A stretch of 16,123 nt of DNA from contig CAZHHM010000027.1 in the NCBI GenBank assembly GCA_964532225.1, forward strand, positions 1 to 16,123, in the 5' to 3' direction. Positions 1 through 6,544 of this stretch are shown piece by piece; position 1 is the first letter of the stretch, and the number at the start of each line of letters is the position of its first letter. This DNA is from CAZHHM01 sp964532225. GTDB taxonomy: Bacteria; Margulisbacteria; WOR-1; JAKLHX01. Position numbers and translations under genes: made by a program. Below the pieces are notes generated by a model, which saw nothing but the letters and a program-made list of their open reading frames with translations, had not been told where the DNA came from and ran no database searches.

Positions 1-1
1 T

Positions 2-1294
2 TCATCTTCGACGGTGAAATCCGCGTCATTTTCTTACGAAAGATTATTGATGGGCGGAGCAGGCAATATTTTCAGGGTCAATATCACCAGAGTGAACAGC
101 ACCAGCAAGCTGAATTACTCAAGGCCTCACGTCTTTTCGAACGAGAACATTTCCGGTTTCGGCCTTAACGGCGAACGAAGGCCCGGCACTTATCTTGGCA
201 TAGGCGGGTTGCAGAACCTGGACCAAATATCTATCTTCAGGCCTGGCAGGGCCGTGATAGTGGATATCGACAACAATGTGTGCGAACATCTTTCGGCGTT
301 CAGGAGCACCCTTAAGGTCGCAGAGAATCCTGTCGCCTTTCTTGCCATGATCAGCAGCACAAAGGAATTAGCTTTCGCAAATTCTCTGGAAATTAACAAT
401 AACGACCAACTCTTGACCAGATTGATCTTTAACATCTTTGACACATCCGATGCTGGGAGTATCTTCGGAGGGGCCACAGCGTTTGCTAAGCGCAATTTGG
501 CCGCGGTATCTGGACTTCTCGGACAGGAGGAATATCTTACGCTTGAAAGGATAGTCAATTTCGAGGCCGATAGTGCCAATTTCTATGGTACTGGCAATGA
601 CTCTCTGCTGAAAAGCATATTCACCCATGGATTTTCGTTTAACGAGCTATGGAACGGGCCTCAACTATCGGAGAACAGTTTTATATGGCTTAAGGACCTT
701 CAGGCATACTCTTATCTCAGGGAACTTGCTTTGAACGACCGTATCGCCGTTATTAACGGGGACATTGCTGATATCAGTGTCATCTCAGCAATGAACAGGT
801 CGCTGCGCGAACTTCCGGAAGAAAAGGCGGACCAAATATCAACTTGTTATCTGAGCGACGTTGACCAGTTCATATTTAAAAATGGAATGTACGGCAGGTA
901 TATGGATTCGCTGTCAGCGGTCGACTGGGACCAGAATATGATGGTATTGAGGACATTTTTAGCCGTAAGCAATATCGCGGTTAGAGGAATGAGCGATTTC
1001 AGGTTCACACATCCAGACCTGTTCTTTTATCAGAAACTTGCCGGTGAACATGCGGCGTTCATGTTCAGAGAAGAACCCAGGTCATACGATGACCTTATCT
1101 TCAATTCGCTTCTTGCTTCCGCAAAGGAATATTTAAAGTCCTTGGCCGTAGATTCTGAATACAATCTCTTGACTCTTGAGGCTAACGCGGCCAACTTTTT
1201 TGGCAAGGTCCCTACCAACGATCTGTACAAGTATGTACATTATCTGGATTTTCCGCCGCTGATAAGGACTGTGCTCAGCAATCACTCGAATTAG
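2..1294 (+). CDS. LIC_10091-like protein of unknown function (5' end outside window)
   Basis: The frame is open to the left edge. The only start codon seen near the edge is a GTG at 14, with no clear ribosome binding site, so the gene probably begins upstream. Residues are counted from that GTG. Around residues 60-95 is a YLGIGGLQN motif, then FRPGRAVIVDIDN. Around residues 224-290 is a block containing WLKDLQAY, a hydrophobic strand ending in NGDIAD, then CYLSDVDQFIF. I recognise this order from the LIC_10091 family of bacterial proteins: a YxGVGPxQN-like motif, then a VDIR-like strand, then FVKDLQ, GD and TSNVEQYLF-like motifs. The glycine-rich motif followed by an acidic strand end resembles a nucleotide- or SAM-binding fold, but no activity is known to me. 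The stop codon overlaps that of the convergent DUF1667 gene, so there is no room for a terminator. Family membership comes from motif memory, not alignment. Confidence 0.62.
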   Translation, partial: SSSTVKSASFSYERLLMGGAGNIFRVNITRVNSTSKLNYSRPHVFSNENISGFGLNGERRPGTYLGIGGLQNLDQISIFRPGRAVIVDIDNNVCEHLSAFRSTLKVAENPVAFLAMISSTKELAFANSLEINNNDQLLTRLIFNIFDTSDAGSIFGGATAFAKRNLAAVSGLLGQEEYLTLERIVNFEADSANFYGTGNDSLLKSIFTHGFSFNELWNGPQLSENSFIWLKDLQAYSYLRELALNDRIAVINGDIADISVISAMNRSLRELPEEKADQISTCYLSDVDQFIFKNGMYGRYMDSLSAVDWDQNMMVLRTFLAVSNIAVRGMSDFRFTHPDLFFYQKLAGEHAAFMFREEPRSYDDLIFNSLLASAKEYLKSLAVDSEYNLLTLEANAANFFGKVPTNDLYKYVHYLDFPPLIRTVLSNHSN

Positions 1295-1650
1295 CTTTCG
1301 ACATCCCTAGTAGCCACAAGGTCGATCCCCTTCTCAGTAAAATCAGGGACTATGACCTCACCCGCTTTTACGGGCTTTGCCAACGTTGTGCTCTTGATGA
1401 TATCCATGGCCTCGAACAGCTTTTCCTTTAGTATCGGCTTTGTCGCTCTCACCGGGACCATATTTATCGACAGGCCTTCAGCGCGTACCGTCGAGGTGAT
1501 TATGCGGCGCGCGTTCTTGACCTCTTCTCTTGCGTACTTCTCCCCTTTTTCACAAGAATTGCCAGTTATGCTCTTTATCGACTCGCCGTCGAGCTCTACG
1601 GTCACATGGCAGCCTTTCGGACATTCCGTGCAAATTATGTTCTTTATCAT
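1291..1650 (-). CDS. DUF1667 protein, probable iron-sulfur partner of the glycerol-3-phosphate dehydrogenase
   Basis: This is a 119-residue cytosolic protein. The N-terminus holds Cys7, Cys10 and Cys14 in a CTECPKGC motif, with Cys33 further on in GNSCEKG, a pattern that could hold an iron-sulfur cluster. The rest fits DUF1667, including a VPVRATKPI segment and a final VIVPDF-like segment. In many anaerobes DUF1667 genes follow genes for a GlpA-like dehydrogenase and an FAD oxidoreductase, exactly the order here. It is therefore likely to be the small electron-carrying subunit, although I know of no proven biochemical role. It starts 15 bases after the oxidoreductase stop, with a GGAAG purine stretch upstream, and is the last gene of the operon. 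Its TAA stop overlaps the TAG of the convergent gene within the four bases TTAG. Confidence 0.88.
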   Translation of the reverse strand: MIKNIICTECPKGCHVTVELDGESIKSITGNSCEKGEKYAREEVKNARRIITSTVRAEGLSINMVPVRATKPILKEKLFEAMDIIKSTTLAKPVKAGEVIVPDFTEKGIDLVATRDVES

Positions 1651-1665
1651 ACTTACTTCCAGCCT

Positions 1666-2694
1666 CTAGATTCTAGTTTGCTTCACTTCGTTCGCAAAGA
1701 CACTCTGCTTATTCAGATATTCAGCGGCAAGTTTTCCTGCTTCTATACTGTCCCTGGTCACGCTGTCAACGATATCATACACCTTGTACGCATTGCCGCA
1801 GGCGAACACCCCGGGGACCGATGTTCTGTTAAGCCCTTCGGATACCGGAGTGTTCGTTCTCTTATCGACGACACCACCCGCCATCTCCAGAAGTTCGTTC
1901 TCCGGTATCAGCCCGACAGACATCAGAACAGTATCACAAGACACTTTGAATTTTGTAGCCGGGGGACGGGGACCGGGGACCTGGCTGCCGGTTATCGGAT
2001 GAACTGCTTCTATCTCCACCTCTTCCACCCTGTCCCTGCCGGATATTCTGCTCACTCTGTGGTTAAGATACAGGGGAATATCAAAATCCTCGAGGCACTG
2101 GACGATGTTCCTGGTAAGCCCCCGTGATTTGCTCTCTATCTCAACTACGCATTTCACTTTTGCCCCTTCAAGGGTGAACCGCCTTGCCATTATCAGGCCG
2201 ATATCGCCTGAACCGACGATAACGACCTCTTTACCGGGAAGGAGCCCTTCCATATTGATCATCTTTTGAGCTAATCCGGCAGGAAATATACCTGCAGGTC
2301 TCGTGCCTGGAATATGGACCATTTCTCTGGTCCTTTCTCTGCATCCTGTCGCCAGTATGACCGCGCGTGCCTGTACAGTCTCCATTTTTCCCGGTCTGAG
2401 ATATGTTATCTTTCTGTCACCCGTAAGCTCCACGACAAACGACTTTAGGCTTATTTCGATGCCGTCAAGATCGTTGAGCTCTTTTATCGCTCTTCCCGCG
2501 TATTCCGGCCCGGTAAGTATCTCTTCGTAATGTTTTAGTCCGAAACCGGTGTGAATACATTGGTTAAGGATACCTCCGAGGAACTGATCGCGCTCGAGTA
2601 TCAGGATATCTTTTATGCCGGCTTTTCGCGCTGATACTGCCGCCGCGATCCCTGCCGGCCCTCCGCCGATGATTATTAATTCGCGTTGTTGCAT
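1666..2694 (-). CDS. FAD/NAD-dependent oxidoreductase of the glycerol-3-phosphate operon (GlpB-like role), short C-terminus
   Basis: A 342-residue flavoprotein of the pyridine nucleotide-disulfide oxidoreductase fold. The FAD-binding motif IIIGGGPAGIAAA is at residues 7-19. GGILNQCIHTGFG, with the family's conserved Cys46, follows. CRERTREMVHIPG comes next, then an NAD-binding motif VVIVGSGDIGL, and near the end the second FAD motif GVFACGN. It probably passes electrons from the GlpA-like dehydrogenase to NAD or another acceptor. Two things are odd. Residues 239-245 (VPGPRPP) are encoded by a GGGGAC-type tandem repeat that interrupts the usual PIPGT-to-CDT segment. The protein also stops soon after the FAD domain, whereas homologues I remember run to about 415 residues with an extra C-terminal domain. 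No Shine-Dalgarno sequence is visible before the ATG; a palindromic element lies upstream. Confidence 0.87.
   Translation of the reverse strand: MQQRELIIIGGGPAGIAAAVSARKAGIKDILILERDQFLGGILNQCIHTGFGLKHYEEILTGPEYAGRAIKELNDLDGIEISLKSFVVELTGDRKITYLRPGKMETVQARAVILATGCRERTREMVHIPGTRPAGIFPAGLAQKMINMEGLLPGKEVVIVGSGDIGLIMARRFTLEGAKVKCVVEIESKSRGLTRNIVQCLEDFDIPLYLNHRVSRISGRDRVEEVEIEAVHPITGSQVPGPRPPATKFKVSCDTVLMSVGLIPENELLEMAGGVVDKRTNTPVSEGLNRTSVPGVFACGNAYKVYDIVDSVTRDSIEAGKLAAEYLNKQSVFANEVKQTRI
1961..1981. repeat. GGGGAC tandem repeat (6-7 base period) inside the oxidoreductase gene
   Basis: The + strand has three GGGGAC units at 1962-1967, 1968-1973 and 1975-1980, the last two each followed by an extra C. 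On the coding strand this reads as GGTCCCC-type units. It encodes the Pro/Gly-rich stretch VPGPRPP (residues 239-245). The tract is about 21 bases, seven codons, so the frame is kept. In homologues as I remember them this loop is about six residues shorter, which suggests a tandem-repeat insertion tolerated in a surface loop. Confidence 0.6.
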
Positions 2695-2718
2695 GTTTGT
2701 TCGATCATTGGCAATTGA

Positions 2719-2745
2719 TACGGGCGCAGCATGCTACGCCCCTAC
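2719..2745. repeat. Palindromic repeat element between the GlpA-like gene and the oxidoreductase gene
   Basis: Positions 2719-2744 form an imperfect palindrome centred on AGCATGCT, with 11 of 13 base pairs matched. It fills about half of the 52-base gap between the two genes. It closely resembles the element inside the GlpA-like gene at 3624-3651: about 22 of 27 positions agree when one base is gapped, and both share the outer TAC...GTA-type ends and CG-rich arms. In RNA it would form a strong hairpin, with no T run after it, so it is more likely an mRNA-stabilising or REP-like element than a terminator. Confidence 0.7.
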
Positions 2746-2746
2746 A

Positions 2747-4207
2747 TCAGGCCCTTCTGCTTTTTATTATCTCCGAACCCTTCCCTCTCTTTGTGACATT
2801 TTCGATAGCGATGCCGCGCTCTTCGCACAGGACCTTCATTATCCTCAAAGTACAGAAACCTCCGTGGCATCTTCCTGCCTGGGCCCTTGTCCTGAACTTT
2901 ATCCCGTCAAGTGTTGAGGCCCCGCGCTTGACCGCTTCCCTTATCTCCTTTGCGGACACCATCTCGCATCTGCATACGATATCTCCGTATGATTTATCCC
3001 GTTTTATCAGCTCTTTCATGCTTTCATAAGGCGTAGAGAACAGATGAACGGACTTAGGCCTGTATCTCCTGAAGAACATTTTCCTGCTAAGCTTCAATCC
3101 GCACTTTCGCAGCAGATCTGTTACCATTTCGGCAATGGCAGGCGCAGCGGTAAGTCCCGGGGATTGAATGCCTGCGACATTGATAAATCCGGGAACGGAG
3201 TCCTCATGTCTGATGATGAAGTCATCGCCCGCCACAGGACGAAGACCTGCAAAATATGCTATAACATCCCTTTCATCGATCGAGGGCATCATTTTTTTTA
3301 CACCTTCAAGCACCTTATTAAGGCCTTCTTCGCTGGTAGAAAGGTCTTCTTTGTCATCGGTATTCACAGCGGTAGGTCCTATCATAGGATTGCCGTCAGA
3401 TGTCTTTATGATCAATATCCCTTTTGAGGCTTTGTCCGGCAGAGGGAATATCAGGTGATTAGCGATGTTCTCCTTTTTTTTATCCAGAAGGTATTCCTCG
3501 CCTTTGCGGGGCGATATTTTAATGTCATTTATCCCGGCCATCCTTGCGATCTCATCAGCGTACAGGCCAGCGCAATTAACGATGTATCGTGTCTGAAATT
3601 CGGCCATTTTGGTGATTATTATGTACGGACGTCGCAATGCGGCGTCCGTACGATTCAATGCAACGTCCCTACGGATATCCGTCACGCAATGCCCCGCAAA
3701 TATCTCCACCCCGTTGGCCTTTGCGTTCTCGGCCATGTCGTACACCCAGCGGTAAGGGCTGATTATCCCTGCTGTCGGGGCATATAAAGCGGCAATAACA
3801 TCTTTGGAGAGATTCGGCTCGTGCTCATTTATCCATTCTCTGTCAACGATCTCAAGACCTTCCACTCCCAGCTTTTCAGCTTCTTCTTTGATAGCTTTCA
3901 GCCTTTCGATATCTTCTTGATTGAAAGCGACAATGAGCTCCCCGACCTCTTTAAGATCCACACCAAGGTCCTTTGCGATCTCCCTGGTCAACCGGTTGCC
4001 GCGCACACAAAGCTTGCCTTTAAGCGAATCCGAAGGGGTTTGAGTCCCGGGATGGATTATCCCGCTGTTGGATTTGGAAACTCCAAAAGCAAGTTCTTCT
4101 TCTTTTTCAAGGAGCGCGACCTTGAGCCTGTACTTTGACAGCTCTCGGGCGATAGATGTGCCGCACACACCCCCGCCGATTATGATGACGTCGTATTGAT
4201 AGTTCAT
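2747..4207 (-). CDS. glpA: GlpA-like FAD-dependent glycerol-3-phosphate dehydrogenase with BFD-type [2Fe-2S] tail
   Basis: This 486-residue protein should oxidise glycerol-3-phosphate to dihydroxyacetone phosphate. The FAD motif DVIIIGGGVCGTSIAREL lies at the N-terminus. SNSGIIHPG follows, the DAO-family IVNCAGLYADEIA is near residue 207, and GLRPVAGDD leads into the second FAD half. The C-terminus (about 411-455) is a BFD-like domain with Cys412, Cys414, Cys447 and Cys452 in the CxC...CxxxxC pattern that holds a [2Fe-2S] cluster. This architecture is typical of the anaerobe-type enzyme, whose electrons pass to a flavin oxidoreductase and a DUF1667 protein, both downstream here. The ATG overlaps the glpK stop as ATGA, with no strong ribosome binding site, suggesting coupled translation. 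Residues 179-195 are encoded by a palindromic repeat and look like an added loop. The exact substrate is inferred from family and neighbours. Confidence 0.88.
   Translation of the reverse strand: MNYQYDVIIIGGGVCGTSIARELSKYRLKVALLEKEEELAFGVSKSNSGIIHPGTQTPSDSLKGKLCVRGNRLTREIAKDLGVDLKEVGELIVAFNQEDIERLKAIKEEAEKLGVEGLEIVDREWINEHEPNLSKDVIAALYAPTAGIISPYRWVYDMAENAKANGVEIFAGHCVTDIRRDVALNRTDAALRRPYIIITKMAEFQTRYIVNCAGLYADEIARMAGINDIKISPRKGEEYLLDKKKENIANHLIFPLPDKASKGILIIKTSDGNPMIGPTAVNTDDKEDLSTSEEGLNKVLEGVKKMMPSIDERDVIAYFAGLRPVAGDDFIIRHEDSVPGFINVAGIQSPGLTAAPAIAEMVTDLLRKCGLKLSRKMFFRRYRPKSVHLFSTPYESMKELIKRDKSYGDIVCRCEMVSAKEIREAVKRGASTLDGIKFRTRAQAGRCHGGFCTLRIMKVLCEERGIAIENVTKRGKGSEIIKSRRA
3623..3673. repeat. 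Palindromic repeat element inserted in frame in the GlpA-like gene
   Basis: Positions 3623-3651 form a 29-base palindrome with 13 of 14 arm bases paired around a single central base. Next to it, 3656-3673 repeats 3635-3652 with 15 of 18 matches at a 21-base offset. On the coding strand this encodes residues 179-195, which show a seven-residue echo (RRDVALN then RTDAALR). In related dehydrogenases the segment leading to the VNCAG motif has no such stretch, as far as I remember. The element adds no stop codon and keeps the frame. It belongs to the same family as the copy at 2719-2745. Confidence 0.75.
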
Positions 4208-5709
4208 TTAGTTGAAGAAAGTGCCCTTTTCACGGCTTTCTTCCAGCCAAGGAAGTACTTTTCCTTTTCAAGATGTCGCATCTTCGGGAAGAATACCCTG
4301 TCCTTCTTCAGCTTCTTAATGATCTCAGAAGTACTCTTCCATATACCTGCAGAAAGGCCTGCAAGCAAGGCCGCCCCAAGTGAAGTCGTCTCAATTATCT
4401 TAGGTCTGATCACAGGGACCCCAAGTATATCCGCCTGGAACTGGCACAGAAAATTGTTTGCAACCGCTCCTCCGTCAACCTGCAACCTTCCAACTTGCAA
4501 CTTTGAATCTCTTTCCATTGCTTCCAATACTTCCCTTGTCGAATAGCACATCGCTTCAAGAGCGGCCCTTGCTATATGACCTCTTGTCGTCCCTCTTGTG
4601 ACCCCCGAAATGATGCCTCTTGCCTCCGGATCCCAATAAGGAGCACCGAGCCCGACAAAAGCAGGGACAAAATAAACACCTTCGTTATCTTTCACCGACA
4701 AGGCAAGACCCTCCGTCTCAGCAGAGCTCTTTATCATCTTCAGTCCGTCCCTGAGCCATTGCACGGCTGCCCCGGCTATGAAAACAGATCCCTCAAGGGC
4801 ATATACCGGCTCGCCTTTTTTTCCGCAGGCGATGGTAGTTATCAGGCCGTTCTTTGATAATAGATATTTCTTCCCTGTATTTAATAGCATGAAACAGCCT
4901 GTCCCGTAAGTATTCTTGCTCTCTCCGGGAGAAGAACACCCCTGACCAAAAAGTGCTGCCTGCTGGTCTCCTGCAATACCTGTTATAGGGATACCTTCCG
5001 GCAAAGAGCCAATTCTTGATGTCTTTCCGAAGAGACCGGACGAGCTTTTTACTTCGGGCAGGATTTCATAGGGTATCCCAAGGGTTTTTAACAGCTTTTT
5101 GTCCCATTTTTTCTTTTTTATATCAAAAAGCATCGTCCTGCTGGCGTTGGTAAAGTCCGTAGCATGGACCTTCCCTCCGGTCAATTTCCAAAGGACCCAT
5201 GAATCCGTCGTTCCAAAACGTAAACTTCTAAACCTTTGACTTTCACTTTTGCCTTTTGCCTTTTGACTTTTGACTTTGCTCAACATCCACTCGACCTTTG
5301 TCCCCGAAAAATACGCATCCACCGGCAGACCGGTCGTCTTTTTGACGTATGATTCAAAACCTTTTATCTTTTTAAGCTGCGCGCATCTGTCCGCGGTGCG
5401 CCGGCACTGCCACACGATCGCATTGTGCACCGGCCTTCCGGAGATACTGTCCCATACGACCGCAGTCTCCCTCTGGTTCGTTATCCCAATGCATGCGACA
5501 GATGAGGCAGGGACCTTTTTCAAGACCTTCTGGATGCAGTTGTTTACGCTTTTCCATATCTCTTCGGGATCATGCTCTACCCACCCGGGCTTAGGGAAAT
5601 ACTGGGGAAATTCCTCGTAAGCGCTTGCGACCTTATTCAGATCCCTGTCATAAACTATCGCTCTACTGCCTGTGGTCCCCTGATCAAGGGCAAGAACGTA
5701 CTTCTTCAT
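4204..5709 (-). CDS. glpK: Glycerol kinase
   Basis: A 501-residue FGGY-family kinase that phosphorylates glycerol with ATP to sn-glycerol-3-phosphate in the cytosol; the length matches the family. ALDQGTTGSRAIVYD near the N-terminus is the FGGY phosphate-binding loop. GITNQRETAVVWD, FSGTKVEWML, TDFTNASRTMLFDI, GIAGDQQAALFGQ, YGTGCFMLLNTG and VDGGAVANNFLCQFQADIL follow in the usual order. The start overlaps the stop of the upstream hydrolase as ATGA, with an AGAGGG purine stretch just before it, so the two are probably translated together. Residues 146-159 come from a heptamer tandem repeat and form a Lys/Ser/Gln-rich stretch about five residues longer than the same segment in E. coli GlpK. 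Identification is secure. Confidence 0.97.
   Translation of the reverse strand: MKKYVLALDQGTTGSRAIVYDRDLNKVASAYEEFPQYFPKPGWVEHDPEEIWKSVNNCIQKVLKKVPASSVACIGITNQRETAVVWDSISGRPVHNAIVWQCRRTADRCAQLKKIKGFESYVKKTTGLPVDAYFSGTKVEWMLSKVKSQKAKGKSESQRFRSLRFGTTDSWVLWKLTGGKVHATDFTNASRTMLFDIKKKKWDKKLLKTLGIPYEILPEVKSSSGLFGKTSRIGSLPEGIPITGIAGDQQAALFGQGCSSPGESKNTYGTGCFMLLNTGKKYLLSKNGLITTIACGKKGEPVYALEGSVFIAGAAVQWLRDGLKMIKSSAETEGLALSVKDNEGVYFVPAFVGLGAPYWDPEARGIISGVTRGTTRGHIARAALEAMCYSTREVLEAMERDSKLQVGRLQVDGGAVANNFLCQFQADILGVPVIRPKIIETTSLGAALLAGLSAGIWKSTSEIIKKLKKDRVFFPKMRHLEKEKYFLGWKKAVKRALSSTK
5234..5274. repeat. Heptamer tandem repeat inside glpK
   Basis: On the coding strand the tract reads GTCAAAA twice, GGCAAAA twice, then a six-base GTGAAA and a last GTCAAAG. 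It encodes residues 146-159 of glycerol kinase, a low-complexity Lys/Ser/Gln run between the conserved WML and FGTTDSW segments. Similar short heptamer arrays are known from intergenic DNA of several bacteria, cyanobacteria among them. Here one sits in an essential part of a reading frame without breaking it. Confidence 0.72.
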
Positions 5710-6521
5710 CTTCCCTCTATCCAGTCGAGAATATCCTCAAAGACATTCGATCTGCCTTTCTCGATCGAAAGCGCATGGAGCATGTCGCCGTACTCCTTGA
5801 GCCTGTTGCCTTTAGATACCAGTCCCGCAAAGACCTTTTTGCTCACTTTAGGGTCTACAAGCTTGTCTTTTCCTGACAGAAGGAACATCACCGGAACATT
5901 TATCCTGCCTTTCATAAGGCCTGACTGTATCTGAGCGATGATATTTTGCAAAAGTGTTCCCGAACTAGCCAGACGGTGCTCCCTCGGGTCTTCATCAAGC
6001 ATCTTGATGACCTCTGGATCTGAAGTTATCATGTCCGACGAAAAAGGCATGTTGACCTGATATTTATTGTTATAAAAAAGTGAAGCGACTATCCTTGCAT
6101 AGTCGACCAGGGAGAACTTCATTACACTGGCAAAGGCCGGGGATATGCATATCAGCCTGCTGAACTTGCCGTCCGCCTTTGCAGCCGCCATAAAAGCTAT
6201 CAGCGCCCCCATGCTCTCGCCTAAGAGAATGACCGGGATATCTGGATTTTCATTGCCAATGATCTTAAGCAGAGAGATAACATCATCGTAGTATATAGAA
6301 AAACCGTCAACGTGGCCCCTTACGCCTTCTTCCTCGCCATAACCTTTGAGCTCCATAGCATAGGAGGAGTAGCCTTTTGAAGCGAAATATTTGGCCATTT
6401 CATCCCAGCGCGCTGAGCTTGCGCCCATACCGTGTACCAGAAGAAAAACGGCTTTGGGACCGTGAGCGGTCCATTTCCTGTATTTGACACCTGAAGCATC
6501 GTTAGATATCAGGTCCGGCAT
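5706..6521 (-). CDS. Alpha/beta hydrolase, monoacylglycerol lipase / lysophospholipase type
   Basis: This 271-residue protein has no signal peptide or membrane segment, so it acts in the cytosol. LVHGMGASSARWDEMAKYF (residues 28-46) holds the oxyanion HG motif. The family signature GYGEEEGVRGHVDGF follows. The nucleophile elbow GESMG (101-105) places the catalytic serine at 103. The likely acid is Asp219 in SGKDKLVDP and the histidine is His249 in DMLHAL. This is the pattern of the Hydrolase_4 group, whose best-known members cleave monoacylglycerols to glycerol and fatty acid. Its position directly before glycerol kinase, with overlapping stop and start, supports glycerol release from lipid as its job. 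Lysophospholipids or another ester remain possible. The gene has its own promoter in the 23-base gap upstream and no Shine-Dalgarno sequence. Confidence 0.85.
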   Translation of the reverse strand: MPDLISNDASGVKYRKWTAHGPKAVFLLVHGMGASSARWDEMAKYFASKGYSSYAMELKGYGEEEGVRGHVDGFSIYYDDVISLLKIIGNENPDIPVILLGESMGALIAFMAAAKADGKFSRLICISPAFASVMKFSLVDYARIVASLFYNNKYQVNMPFSSDMITSDPEVIKMLDEDPREHRLASSGTLLQNIIAQIQSGLMKGRINVPVMFLLSGKDKLVDPKVSKKVFAGLVSKGNRLKEYGDMLHALSIEKGRSNVFEDILDWIEGR

Positions 6522-6536
6522 GGCAAGATTATAACA
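6522..6536 (-). promoter_or_regulatory. Extended -10 promoter for the glycerol operon, probably leaderless
   Basis: On the minus strand a TGTTATAAT sequence (TG at 6536-6535, TATAAT at 6533-6528) ends exactly six bases before the hydrolase ATG at 6521. A transcript would be expected to start at or next to the A of the start codon. No Shine-Dalgarno sequence lies between. The -35 region would fall in the end of the upstream gene (TTAATC at 6556-6551), a poor match, as is common when the -10 box is extended. Confidence 0.68.
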
Positions 6537-6544
6537 TCAGAGGG

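Noticed and set aside
1667..1677. CTAGATTCTAG palindrome at the end of the oxidoreductase gene as a terminator or operator
   Set aside because: The stem is only five bases, AT-rich and lacks a T run; the downstream gene of the operon follows at once.
1606..2127. 173-codon open frame on the plus strand opposite the oxidoreductase gene
   Set aside because: It is a shadow of the conserved minus-strand frame; its product is compositionally odd and unlike any family.
2719..2745. The intergenic palindrome as a rho-independent terminator
   Set aside because: No run of T follows on either strand, and the downstream genes belong functionally to the same operon.
4478..4510. GTTGCAA/GTTGCAG-like repeat in glpK, resembling the other heptamer arrays
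   Set aside because: The encoded stretch aligns without a gap to the same region of E. coli GlpK, so there is no sign of an insertion; kept only as a possible coincidence of codon use.
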